A stretch of DNA of 64,000 nt, taken from assembly GCF_000421745.1 (NCBI RefSeq), contig NZ_ATXP01000010.1:39936-103935 (forward strand), read 5' to 3'. The position numbers were made by a program, and so were the translations under genes. Below are positions 1 through 7,541 of the stretch, piece after piece. The notes under the pieces are model-generated. The model saw nothing but the letters and a program-made list of their open reading frames with translations, ran no database searches and was not told the origin of the DNA. The DNA is from Nesterenkonia alba DSM 19423 (lineage in GTDB: Bacteria > Actinomycetota > Actinomycetes > Actinomycetales > Micrococcaceae). How positions within the stretch are numbered: position 1 is the first letter of the stretch; each line of letters starts with the position of its first letter.

Positions 1-1
1 G

Positions 2-733
2 ATGATGAGTCAACGGCCATCCGGTGCTGACGAAAGCCACACCGGCCAGCAAATGAAGCAGGCCGGCTCCGATGCGCGTCAGCTACAGGACACCGCCCTG
101 GGGCGTGCCTCCGAGGAACGCGCCAGTGAACTGGAACAGCGGTGGGAAAACCGGCTGGCCTGGCCGGTTCTCATCGCCGCGTTCGTCTCGGTTCCTGCGG
201 TGTTCCTCACCCTGCTCGATGAACCGTTCGAGATGATCGGGCACATCGGGCTGTGGGCGACCAGTGTGGTTCTCGTTTTCGAAACCACAGTGCTGTTTCT
301 GGTCTCCCCGAAGAAGGTCGAATGGGTGCGCCGGAATTGGTGGCTCATCGGGCTGACCGTGCTGACGATCATCGCCGTGGTCTTCAGCATTGGGCCCATG
401 CAGATTCTCCGCCTGCTGCGCAGTGTGGGGGCCCTGCGGGTTCTGCGGGCCAAGCAAGTCGCCAAGGCGGGGGAGTCCCTGGAGAAAATCGGCTCCTCTC
501 GGCTGTGGGAGCATCTAGGCCGCATCCTGGCCACTGTGGTGGTGGCCGCTTTCGTCGTCGTCGCCCTTGCCGATCCGGAATCCCCGGCCCGAACCTTCCT
601 CGACGATCTGGTAGGCGAAGAGGGGGCCGTCATCGCCGCGATCGGTGTGGGTGTGGTCATCATGGCGGTGATGTACCTGCTGGTCCGCCCCTCCAAAGAT
701 CACGATGACGACGCCGGTGAGCGGCACTCTTAA
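2..733 (+). CDS. Voltage-sensor-like membrane protein without recognisable pore
   Basis: A 243-residue protein beginning at the very left edge (ATG at 2 or 5; the true start may lie outside the window). After a soluble, charged N-terminus (1-50) come hydrophobic segments near 53-72, 81-102, 112-130, then an S4-like helix near 131-152 with Arg/Lys spaced along it (ILRLLRSVGALRVLR), and two more helices near 170-190 and 208-228. This resembles the S1-S4 voltage-sensor part of ion transport family PF00520. The segment between the last two helices lacks a TVGYG-type selectivity filter, so it is probably not a potassium channel. It converges on the CHY zinc finger gene, overlapping its stop by 4 bases. 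Function unknown; the family call is inference from helix pattern. Confidence 0.6.
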   Translation: MMSQRPSGADESHTGQQMKQAGSDARQLQDTALGRASEERASELEQRWENRLAWPVLIAAFVSVPAVFLTLLDEPFEMIGHIGLWATSVVLVFETTVLFLVSPKKVEWVRRNWWLIGLTVLTIIAVVFSIGPMQILRLLRSVGALRVLRAKQVAKAGESLEKIGSSRLWEHLGRILATVVVAAFVVVALADPESPARTFLDDLVGEEGAVIAAIGVGVVIMAVMYLLVRPSKDHDDDAGERHS

Positions 734-1083
734 GCGAAGTATTCTCCCCAGTGAGCCGCGCACCCGGGGTTGAACACGGCTGCGCACTCGGGACAGCAAG
801 AGGCCGTACGGTACTCGGTGATACTCAGTTGATGCCCACACACCCCGCACAGTAGTGCGCGCACATGGTGGTGCTCACCGGGCCAGACAGATCGCCGATG
901 AGATTCGGCCTCATCGTGGCAGCGCAGGCAGGGGTACCAGCGGCGGCAGCAGTGGAAGAGGATAGCGACGACGTCGGCGGCGGTGGCGTAGTGCACACAC
1001 CGGGTCTGATGGTCCACGGTGCGGCCGCGCACCACAGGAGGGTGCGCACTTTGCGGTGCGGGGGCGTCGTCGTGGGCTGTCAT
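730..1083 (-). CDS. CHY zinc finger protein
   Basis: 117 residues rich in Cys and His. The order CVHY near residue 29, then HCCxxWYPCxxCH, CGVCG, CCPEC and a terminal CxxHW matches the CHY-type zinc finger domain (PF05495, Hot13-like), which binds several zinc ions. Bacterial members are small stand-alone proteins of unknown role. The ATG overlaps the stop of bioN (shared base at 1083), so it is the third gene of a bioY-bioN-CHY operon and is probably translationally coupled. Its job next to a vitamin transporter is not evident; a link to metal or redox handling is only a guess. Confidence 0.75.
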   Translation of the reverse strand: MTAHDDAPAPQSAHPPVVRGRTVDHQTRCVHYATAADVVAILFHCCRRWYPCLRCHDEAESHRRSVWPGEHHHVRALLCGVCGHQLSITEYRTASCCPECAAVFNPGCAAHWGEYFA

Positions 1084-1712
1084 CAGCGCATCCCCCGGGC
1101 TACCAGTGCCTCTGAGGTTTCATCGGCATGCTTCAGTGTCATCACCAACAAGGGGGTGGTGGCCCCCACCGTGCTGCCCAGACCGGGTTTCACCCCGCGG
1201 GCGCGGCGGGCCTCACGGATCTGATCGTAGAAGGAGAACACCACGGGCACAGAGCGCATGGTCAGTGACATCGCCAGGGAGAGGCGTTCGGCGGTGACGC
1301 CCAGCCGTGCCAGTCCCAGCTGTTCAAGGGGAGTGACACCGCGCCGGATCAGCTCCATGACATCGGAGACCCGGGTCGTGAGGGTGACCAGTCCGGCCAG
1401 CAGGATGATCGCCACCACCCGGGCTGTGGTGACGACTGCTTCCTCCACGGTCAGGAAAACCAACTGCGGTACGGCGATGAGGACCAGCAGCCATTTCAGG
1501 GTCCACAGCCGGGCCGCCAGAGCACATAATCCCGTGGTGCCCGGGTGGGCCAACAGGAATCCGGCCACTACGACCACCCACGCCCCGGCGGTAACCCAGA
1601 CCGTGGCCCCGAAGACTGCTGCGATGATGCCCAGCAGCAACAGGCCGAGCAGCTTGACCCCAGCGGGGATTCGGTGCAGGGGGGAGCGTCCCGGGCGGTA
1701 GAGGGGAATCAC
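1083..1712 (-). CDS. bioN: ECF transporter transmembrane component (BioN/CbiQ type)
   Basis: 209 residues, the T-component of an energy-coupling factor vitamin transporter. It shows about five membrane helices and two coupling motifs of this family, ARRARG near residue 173 and VARGMR at the extreme C-terminus, which contact the ATPases. Length is normal for BioN (about 200). Its start overlaps the stop of bioY by 4 bases. In the usual bioY-bioM-bioN layout an ATPase gene sits between; here there is none, so the ATPase must be supplied from elsewhere or shared. Assignment to biotin rests on the adjacent bioY. Confidence 0.85.
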   Translation of the reverse strand: MIPLYRPGRSPLHRIPAGVKLLGLLLLGIIAAVFGATVWVTAGAWVVVVAGFLLAHPGTTGLCALAARLWTLKWLLVLIAVPQLVFLTVEEAVVTTARVVAIILLAGLVTLTTRVSDVMELIRRGVTPLEQLGLARLGVTAERLSLAMSLTMRSVPVVFSFYDQIREARRARGVKPGLGSTVGATTPLLVMTLKHADETSEALVARGMR

Positions 1713-2335
1713 CGGCGGCGTCGCTGGGCGTAGCTGAAGGGAGACGGATATGCCCGAGCCAGCGAATGGGTGATGAGGATCGCGAAGACAGTCTTGGCCA
1801 AGTCCCCGGGAATGAAGACGAGGTTCGCCGCAGCCGCCTCATGCAGAGACAGGCCCAGGTTCAGTGCCATCCACGGCACTCCGCAGGCGTAGAGCACCAC
1901 GATCCCGCCCAGGACCGTGCCCAGGGTGGTCCGCCACCAGCGCAGCGGCCACCGGTACTGCACGATGAGCCCCACGACGAAGGCAGCTGGGATCCACCCC
2001 AGGGCGAAACCGGCGGTGGGACCGGCATAGACGCCCAGACCGCCGGTGCCCTGGGACAGCAGCGGCAGCCCCGCCGCCGCCAACAGGTTCAGCAGCACCA
2101 TGGCCCCGGCTCCCCGCCAGGGACCCAGCACCGCACCGGCCAACGTCACCCCGAGAGTCTGCAGCGTGATGGGGACCGGCCCTACGGGGATCGCAGCGAC
2201 CTGCCCGAGCACGGCCACCAGGGCAGCGAAGACCGCCATCTGGGAAATCGCCGCGGCTGCCGAGGTACCCATCGGGCGGCGCCTGCGGCGTGACGGAGGA
2301 GTCGACACACTGGATTTTTGTTGGGTTTCCACCAT
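1709..2335 (-). CDS. bioY: Biotin transporter substrate-binding component BioY
   Basis: 208 residues. After a basic N-terminal tail (RRRRR near 17) the protein has six hydrophobic segments. Typical BioY features are visible: QVAAIPVGPVPITLQTLGV near 45-63, the conserved loop after helix 1, and the G-rich GPTAGFALGW near 105-115. It is the S-component that captures biotin at the cytoplasmic membrane and docks on BioN plus an ATPase. First gene of a minus-strand operon followed by bioN and a CHY protein. Divergent from the Bax inhibitor gene across 193 bases; I found no clear BirA or BioQ operator there. Confidence 0.9.
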   Translation of the reverse strand: MVETQQKSSVSTPPSRRRRRPMGTSAAAAISQMAVFAALVAVLGQVAAIPVGPVPITLQTLGVTLAGAVLGPWRGAGAMVLLNLLAAAGLPLLSQGTGGLGVYAGPTAGFALGWIPAAFVVGLIVQYRWPLRWWRTTLGTVLGGIVVLYACGVPWMALNLGLSLHEAAAANLVFIPGDLAKTVFAILITHSLARAYPSPFSYAQRRRR

Positions 2336-2528
2336 GGCGGTGAGCTTATGCCCCAGGTGCCGCCGTGACGATTGGAGAAAACCTCTAAAAGGTGCTGGTG
2401 CGGCGTCGTCGGTGGTCTCGGGACGTCATGGGGCATAGAACAGGTCCGTCAGCCGTTAAGATAGGTGGCAACCAACGCTGGAGTCGTATACCTAGACGAG
2501 TCCTTGTCAGAAGGAGAGCGGAACCGCG

Positions 2529-3452
2529 ATGTCCAACCCGATCTTCAACACCGGGGCGTTCCCCGACCAGTTCAGTGAGCAGAAGCGCGAACGCCGCCGC
2601 TTCTACATGAACTCCGACGCCGGCACTGTCACCGAGGACCGGCAGGCCGCCCAGCAGCGCACCTACGCCGAACAGTATGGCGTGCCGGGTCAGCAGGCTG
2701 GTACCCGCGGGGCCGACCCGCTGGAGCAGGCCTACAACCTGCCCGATGCCGCTGGCGCCGAGGGTGCCCCGATGACCTACGACGACGTCATTCGCAAGAC
2801 GGTCATCAGCTTCGCCTTTGTGCTCCTGGGTGCCGGAACCACGGTGACCCTCGGGTGGAACAACCTGGGCGTCGCCTCGCTGCTGATGCTCGTGGGTGTC
2901 TTCGGCGGTCTGGCGCTGGGCTTGGTCAACGCGTTCAAGCGGGAACCCGTTCCCGGTCTCATCCTGGCCTACAGTGCACTGCAGGGGCTCTTCCTCGGCG
3001 GGATCTCCATGGTGCTGGAGCGTCAGTTCGACGGCATCGTTATCCAGGCAGTGCTGGGGACCGTCGCGGTCTTCGCCACGATCCTGGTGCTGTTTAAATC
3101 CGGCAGGGTCCGTGCCACTCCCAAGCTGAACAAGATGTTCCTGGTGGGCATTGCCGCCTACTTCGTCTTCTCCCTGCTGAACCTGGGGCTGATGCTCTTC
3201 GGTGTGACCGACTCCATGTTCGGGCTGCGCACCGAGTTCAGCCCGCTGCTGGGTGCTGCGATCGGCCTGTTCGCCATCGCCCTGGCTAGCTACGCCCTGG
3301 TGCTGGATTTCACCAACGTGCAGGAGGGTGTTGAGGCCGGTGTGGCCCAGAAGTACGGCTGGTCGGCTGCCTTCGGGCTGACCGTCTCCCTGGTGTGGCT
3401 CTACATCGAGATTCTGCGGCTGATCGCGATCTTCCGCGCGATGAGCGAGTAA
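2529..3452 (+). CDS. Bax inhibitor-1/YccA family membrane protein
   Basis: 307 residues. A hydrophilic N-terminal region of about 85 residues is followed by seven hydrophobic segments, with the family-typical YSALQGLFLGGIS stretch near 143-155 and DFTNVQEGVEAG near 261-272 ahead of the last helix, as in PF01027/PF12811. These proteins are proposed pH-sensitive calcium leak channels in the cytoplasmic membrane; the actinobacterial role is unproven. The start has a good ribosome site (AGAAGGAGAG, 9 bases before ATG). A strong hairpin follows at 3493-3525. A -10-like TAAGAT lies at 2457-2462. Confidence 0.9.
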   Translation: MSNPIFNTGAFPDQFSEQKRERRRFYMNSDAGTVTEDRQAAQQRTYAEQYGVPGQQAGTRGADPLEQAYNLPDAAGAEGAPMTYDDVIRKTVISFAFVLLGAGTTVTLGWNNLGVASLLMLVGVFGGLALGLVNAFKREPVPGLILAYSALQGLFLGGISMVLERQFDGIVIQAVLGTVAVFATILVLFKSGRVRATPKLNKMFLVGIAAYFVFSLLNLGLMLFGVTDSMFGLRTEFSPLLGAAIGLFAIALASYALVLDFTNVQEGVEAGVAQKYGWSAAFGLTVSLVWLYIEILRLIAIFRAMSE

Positions 3453-3492
3453 GGCAGCTGCCCAGAACACGCACTGCACGAACCTCCAGGTA

Positions 3493-3535
3493 AGAGGGCT
3501 CGCCGGATCATCCGGCGGGCCCTCTGCCGTTTTCC
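3493..3535 (+). terminator. Intrinsic terminator after Bax inhibitor gene
   Basis: A 15-bp stem (arms 3493-3507 and 3511-3525, one G-T pair, three-base loop) is followed by GCCGTTTTCC. It lies 40 bases after the stop codon of the upstream gene and before the promoter of the AI-2E permease, and would separate the two units. Confidence 0.75.
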
Positions 3536-3558
3536 GCTGCTGCCCAGCTTCGACGTGG

Positions 3559-3572
3559 CAGGATAGACCCCA
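3559..3572 (+). promoter_or_regulatory. Putative -10 box of a leaderless AI-2E permease mRNA
   Basis: CAGGAT at 3559-3564 lies exactly 7 bases before the ATG at 3572 and no Shine-Dalgarno sequence precedes the start. CAGGAT departs from TANNNT in its first base but recurs at the same distance before the DUF885 peptidase gene (minus strand, start 60249). Confidence 0.4.
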
Positions 3573-5134
3573 TGAGCTCCTCCCAGACCCCGGAGAATGC
3601 GCCCGCGGAGGCCACGCACAGCTCAGCGACCACCTATGCTTCCGGTCAGCCGAGCGGTGACACCTCCGGGGTGCAGCCCCCGGAACCTGAGTACGCCACT
3701 CCGCGCACCGCCGAAGAACACCGCATCCAGGAAGACATCCCCTGGGGGGTGCGCATTGCCGCCGCCTGGTCCTGGCGGGTGCTGCTGATCCTGGCTGCCG
3801 CCGGGGTGGGGATCTGGCTTTTGGGCCACGTGATGCTCATTCTCATCCCGCTGATGGTGGCGGCCCTGCTCTCCACACTGCTGCGGCCGCTGCACAACGT
3901 CTTCGTCAAGCTGAAGTTCCCCCGGGTGCTGGCGGCGATGACCACGATCCTGACTTTTCTCGCCTTCGTCTTCGGGATCCTGTTTCTGGTGGGCAGTGAG
4001 ATCGTCACCGGGTTCGCCGAGATGGCCGAGCAGGTTGAGGCCGGTATTTATGAGCTCATCAACTGGGCCGATGAGACCGCCCAACAGTTGGGCTTTGAGA
4101 TCTCCGCCGATGAGTTCAACCAGATGCTCACTGAGGTCCAGAGTTGGTTGGAGGAAAACCAGGACGCCATTATGTCCGGGGCGGTCGGCGTCGGATCGGC
4201 GGCCACGAACTTCAGCATCGGGGCGATCCTGGTGCTGTTCACTCTCATCTTCTTCTTAGCCGACGGGCGGAAGATCTGGGACTTCATGGTCATGTTCACC
4301 CCCGGTAAGCACCGCCCAGCCATTCACGGTGCCGGGCGCCGCGGCTGGACCGCAGTGGGCACCTACATGCGGGTACAGGTCTTCGTTGCGTTCGTTGACG
4401 CCGTCGGGATCGGGATCGGGGCCTGGCTGCTCAACGTACCCCTGGCGCTGCCCATTGCCGTGCTGGTCTTCTTCGGTGGGTTCGTTCCCGTCGTCGGGGC
4501 TGTGGTCACCGGGGCGGTGGCGGTACTGCTGGCCCTGGTAGCCGAAGGGTTCATCACCGCGCTCATCATGCTCGGGGTGGTCATCCTGGTCCAGCAGATC
4601 GAATCCAATGTGCTCCAGCCCATCGTCATGGGCAAGGCGGTCAAACTGCACCCGCTGGCCGTGGTGATTGCCGTGACTGCCGGTACCTCTCTGCTGGGCA
4701 TTATCGGGGCGCTGTTCGCCGTGCCGGTGCTGGCCTTCGCCAAACGTGCGACCCAGTATCTGGGCAAGGAAGAGTGGCGCGGCGACCCGGAAGCCTTGGA
4801 GATGGAGCGGCTCCAGAAGGAGGAAGCCGTGCGGCGGGCTGCGCAACGTGAAGTCATCGAAGCCGAGGAACAGGCCACACTGGCTACGCTGAAACGCCGG
4901 ATCATGGAAACGGTGCCCGGGCTCAACCCTGACAAGGCGACCTCCGCCGGGGCGAAAAATGAGGCAGCGGAACCGCAGACCGAGTCTGTGCAGAGTGCGG
5001 AGTCCCCGAAGAGTTCCGAACCCGCAGACAGCGCAGCTGAAAACTCCGCAGAGCGACCACAGGTGCCGGCCCCCAAGCCGGCCACCACTGATAACGACGA
5101 CGCCGATGAGACAGGAGGCCGAACGCGCCCGTGA
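3572..5134 (+). CDS. AI-2E family transporter
   Basis: 520 residues. A hydrophilic N-terminus of about 60 residues leads into hydrophobic segments near 70-110, 122-145, 215-235, and 275-385, matching the AI-2E transporter/PerM permease family (PF01594), with the characteristic conserved QQIESNVLQPIVMGKAV near 345-361. The C-terminal 120 residues are a charged and then Ala/Ser/Pro-rich cytoplasmic tail. Family members export autoinducer-2 or act in sodium/proton exchange; the substrate here cannot be told from sequence. Its TGA stop overlaps the GTG start of ilvA, so the two are co-transcribed and coupled. Confidence 0.85.
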   Translation: MSSSQTPENAPAEATHSSATTYASGQPSGDTSGVQPPEPEYATPRTAEEHRIQEDIPWGVRIAAAWSWRVLLILAAAGVGIWLLGHVMLILIPLMVAALLSTLLRPLHNVFVKLKFPRVLAAMTTILTFLAFVFGILFLVGSEIVTGFAEMAEQVEAGIYELINWADETAQQLGFEISADEFNQMLTEVQSWLEENQDAIMSGAVGVGSAATNFSIGAILVLFTLIFFLADGRKIWDFMVMFTPGKHRPAIHGAGRRGWTAVGTYMRVQVFVAFVDAVGIGIGAWLLNVPLALPIAVLVFFGGFVPVVGAVVTGAVAVLLALVAEGFITALIMLGVVILVQQIESNVLQPIVMGKAVKLHPLAVVIAVTAGTSLLGIIGALFAVPVLAFAKRATQYLGKEEWRGDPEALEMERLQKEEAVRRAAQREVIEAEEQATLATLKRRIMETVPGLNPDKATSAGAKNEAAEPQTESVQSAESPKSSEPADSAAENSAERPQVPAPKPATTDNDDADETGGRTRP

Positions 5135-6393
5135 GTGCCCAGCCCATCCCCGGTGAGGCGCTGAGCGTCCAGCTGAGCGATATCCGGGAAGCCGCCCAGC
5201 TGCTCGAAGGCGTGATCGTCCCCACCCCCTTGGAGCACTCCCGTGCCCTGGGGCGCATGCTCTCTGCCACCGTGCATCTGAAGGCGGAGAACCTCCAACG
5301 CGCCGGTTCCTTCAAAGTCCGCGGTGCTTATACCCGTATGGCCCGGCTTTCTGAGGATGAGAAGGCTCGGGGGGTCGTGGCCGCCTCTGCCGGCAACCAT
5401 GCCCAGGGCGTGGCGCTGGCGGCGAAGAAACTCGGCATCACCGCGCGTATCTATATGCCCCGCGGGGCGGCCCTGCCCAAACTTGCTGCAACCCGGGACC
5501 ACGGGGCCGAGGTCATCCTCCACGGCTCCAATGTCGATGAGGCCCTGGCTGAAGCCCAGCGCTACGCCGATGAGACCGGGGCGGTGTTGATCCACCCGTT
5601 TAACCACACCGACGTGGTCGCCGGCCAGGGGACCATCGGCCTGGAGATTTTCGACCAGGAGCCCGACGTCGACACCGTCATCATGGGCATCGGCGGGGGA
5701 GGCCTCCTCGCCGGTGCCGCTGTGGCGTTGAAGCAGCGCGCTGCCGAGGCTGGTCGCAGCATCCGGCTGATTGGGGTCCAGGCGGAGAATGCCGCAGCTT
5801 ATCCGCCCTCACTGGCTGCTGACGCCGTCGTGCCCTTAGCCGAAGCGCGGACGATCGCTGATGGTATCGCCGTGGGGCGTCCCGGGGAGATCCCTTTCGA
5901 GATCATCAAGGAACTTGTCGACGACGTCGTCACCGTCAGTGAAGACGCCATCGCACGGGCCATCATTTTCCTCCTGGAACGGTCCAAGCTGGTGGTCGAA
6001 CCCGCCGGTGCGGTTGGTGTGGCCGCGCTGATGGAGGGCAAGCTCGCTGAACTCGGTATCAAGAGTCAGAACGTCGTTGCGGTGCTCAGCGGCGGCAATA
6101 TCGACCCGATGCTTATGCTGCGGGTCATCCAACACGGGCTCTCCGCCGCAGACCGGTTCCTCACGGTACGGCTGATGCTCACCGACCGGCCCGGGGAGTT
6201 GGCGATCATCTCCAAGATCATCGCCGACACCGACGCCAATGTCATCGGTGTGGACCACTCCCGCATCGGCGGGTCGCTGTCCATGGGGGATGTCTCCATT
6301 GTCATCAACATGGAGACCAAGGGCCAGGAGCACTCCGCACTGGTGCTGAACTCTCTGCGGGCCGAAGGCTACGAACCCATTGTGGAGAACTAG
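5131..6393 (+). CDS. ilvA: Threonine ammonia-lyase (threonine deaminase)
   Basis: 420 residues. A fold-type II PLP enzyme converting threonine to 2-oxobutanoate and ammonia, the first committed step to isoleucine. The PLP lysine is K62 in GSFKVRGA, the phosphate-binding loop is GIGGGGLLAG near 187-196, and NHAQGVALA lies near 88-97. Residues from about 335 to 420 form one ACT-type domain (TDRPGELAIISKIIADTDAN), as in the shorter TdcB-plus-ACT form rather than the two-ACT biosynthetic form of E. coli IlvA. Starts with GTG overlapping the AI-2E gene. The ilv genes proper are at 47.5-58.5 kb. Confidence 0.93.
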   Translation: MSAQPIPGEALSVQLSDIREAAQLLEGVIVPTPLEHSRALGRMLSATVHLKAENLQRAGSFKVRGAYTRMARLSEDEKARGVVAASAGNHAQGVALAAKKLGITARIYMPRGAALPKLAATRDHGAEVILHGSNVDEALAEAQRYADETGAVLIHPFNHTDVVAGQGTIGLEIFDQEPDVDTVIMGIGGGGLLAGAAVALKQRAAEAGRSIRLIGVQAENAAAYPPSLAADAVVPLAEARTIADGIAVGRPGEIPFEIIKELVDDVVTVSEDAIARAIIFLLERSKLVVEPAGAVGVAALMEGKLAELGIKSQNVVAVLSGGNIDPMLMLRVIQHGLSAADRFLTVRLMLTDRPGELAIISKIIADTDANVIGVDHSRIGGSLSMGDVSIVINMETKGQEHSALVLNSLRAEGYEPIVEN

Positions 6394-6410
6394 CGGAGGG
6401 GAGAACTAGC
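6384..6410 (+). repeat. Tandem duplication covering the ilvA stop codon
   Basis: GGAGAACTAGC occurs at 6384-6394 and again at 6400-6410, a 16-base period. The first copy contains the ilvA stop codon TAG (6391-6393), so the last codons and stop are duplicated in frame-neutral non-coding DNA. Confidence 0.8.
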
Positions 6411-6430
6411 CGAGTGGAGACTGAGCCTTT

Positions 6431-6459
6431 GTGCGGAGCTCCGGGCCGGGTGCGGAGCT
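6431..6459 (-). repeat. Direct repeat reaching the greA stop codon
   Basis: GTGCGGAGCT (plus strand) occurs at 6431-6440 and 6450-6459, a 19-base period. The second copy overlaps the greA stop (6458-6460). Together with the ilvA duplication it fills the 64-base convergent gap. Confidence 0.75.
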
Positions 6460-6961
6460 AGCCGGTGTAGGGCTCGGTGGAGAGGATCTCGACCTCCAGG
6501 TCGCGGCCGTTCGGGGCGGTGTAGCTGACCTTATCCCCCGGTTTGGCCCCGCTGATCGCCTCACCCATGGGCGAGGTGGGGGAGTAGACAGTGAGGTCTG
6601 AATCCCCGGCGATCTCCCGGTTTCCGAAGAGGAATTCCAGCTCGCGGCCGGCCACTTTGGCCTTGACCAACTGGCCCGGCTGCACGGTGCCATCGCCCTT
6701 GGGTGCTTCGCCGACGTAGGCGTTCTCCAGCAACTGCTCCAGGTAGCGGATGCGCGCCTCGGCTTTGCCCTGTTCCTCCTTGGCCGCGTGGTAGCCGCCG
6801 TTCTCCTTGAGGTCGCCCTCGTCCCGGGCAGAGGCGATCCGGTCAACGATCTCCTGGCGCCCCGGGCCCTTGAGGTGATCCAGCTCCGCGGACAGGCGGT
6901 CGTAGGCCTCCTGGCTCAGCCACTGGGTGTTCTCATCCATCTCGGGGGTATTCGTCGACAC
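6458..6961 (-). CDS. greA: Transcription elongation factor GreA
   Basis: 167 residues from a GTG start. GreA enters the RNA polymerase secondary channel and stimulates cleavage of backtracked transcripts. The N-terminal coiled coil carries the acidic tip GDLKENGGYHAAKEEQ (Asp and Glu that hold the catalytic magnesium), and the C-terminal FKBP-like domain contains YSPTSPMGEAISGAKPGD. I chose GTG at 6961 because AAGGAG sits 6 bases upstream; the longer reading to 7030 has no ribosome site and adds 23 residues unlike the family. Length fits GreA (about 160). Confidence 0.93.
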   Translation of the reverse strand: MSTNTPEMDENTQWLSQEAYDRLSAELDHLKGPGRQEIVDRIASARDEGDLKENGGYHAAKEEQGKAEARIRYLEQLLENAYVGEAPKGDGTVQPGQLVKAKVAGRELEFLFGNREIAGDSDLTVYSPTSPMGEAISGAKPGDKVSYTAPNGRDLEVEILSTEPYTG

Positions 6962-7102
6962 TGCGTGCTCCTTGGAACTTAAAGACCCCGCCGGGTGCTC
7001 CCGACGGGGCGTACGAACATTGAAATACATGCTAGGGGCAACAATCCCCAGAACTCAATGACGCCGCGGGGTTCCGCTCCTCGTGAACAGGGCGATGTCC
7101 AC

Positions 7103-7522
7103 TCAGTCCACCAACCAGCAGGAGTCCACCACGCCGGAGACTCCCCGGTATTCGGTGAGTAAGTCCGAGCGCAGATATTGGTTACGTTCACCTGCGGTGG
7201 AGCCTTCGTGCGGACCGACGGTGACGATTTTCGCCCCCACGATGGCGTAGGAATCATCCAGCACGTGCAACATGCACTCGGCGGTGGCGTCGAAGTCCTT
7301 GGTGACTTCGAAGTCCACAGTGGCGCGGGTGTCAGAGTGGATGGTGTATCCGACGTCCTGGTACTCCAATTGCCCGGGTGCCATGCCGATGGTGAACCAC
7401 ACGGCCGCGGCGAAGGAAGCCGCGAGAAATCCCACAACACCCCACCGCTGGAGGTGGCGGGGAATCCGGCGCGGCGGGGCACCGTAGCGCTCGGTCAGCT
7501 GTGGGGTTTCTGTCACGGACAC
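7103..7522 (-). CDS. DUF4307 domain membrane protein
   Basis: 139 residues with an N-terminal cytoplasmic part, one membrane helix near 28-46, and an extracytoplasmic domain of about 90 residues containing two cysteines (ECMLHVL near 82 and SCWLVD at the end) that could form a disulfide. This matches DUF4307 (PF14155), found next to mca and greA in many Actinobacteria; function unknown. It starts with GTG at 7522. A minus-strand -10 TACAAT lies 6 bases before the GTG, so the mRNA is probably leaderless, and this box overlaps the mca -10 on the other strand. Confidence 0.85.
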   Translation of the reverse strand: MSVTETPQLTERYGAPPRRIPRHLQRWGVVGFLAASFAAAVWFTIGMAPGQLEYQDVGYTIHSDTRATVDFEVTKDFDATAECMLHVLDDSYAIVGAKIVTVGPHEGSTAGERNQYLRSDLLTEYRGVSGVVDSCWLVD

Positions 7523-7527
7523 ACGAC

Positions 7528-7534
7528 TATTGTA
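7528..7534. promoter_or_regulatory. Superimposed divergent -10 boxes of DUF4307 and mca
   Basis: On the plus strand TATTGT occupies 7528-7533, eight bases before ATG 7542 of mca. On the minus strand TACAAT occupies 7534-7529, six bases before GTG 7522. The two hexamers share five base pairs, and neither start has a Shine-Dalgarno sequence, so both transcripts would begin at or next to their start codons. Confidence 0.6.
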
Positions 7535-7541
7535 GATGTCT

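Noticed and set aside
83..696. Long minus-strand frames opposite the first gene
   Set aside because: High GC gives open antisense frames; the proteins are low-complexity Arg/Pro/His and lack any motif, while the plus-strand protein has coherent membrane helices.
2336..2528. BirA or BioQ operator between bioY and the Bax inhibitor gene
   Set aside because: No convincing TGAAC-N3-GTTCA or TTGT-AACC palindrome could be found by eye.
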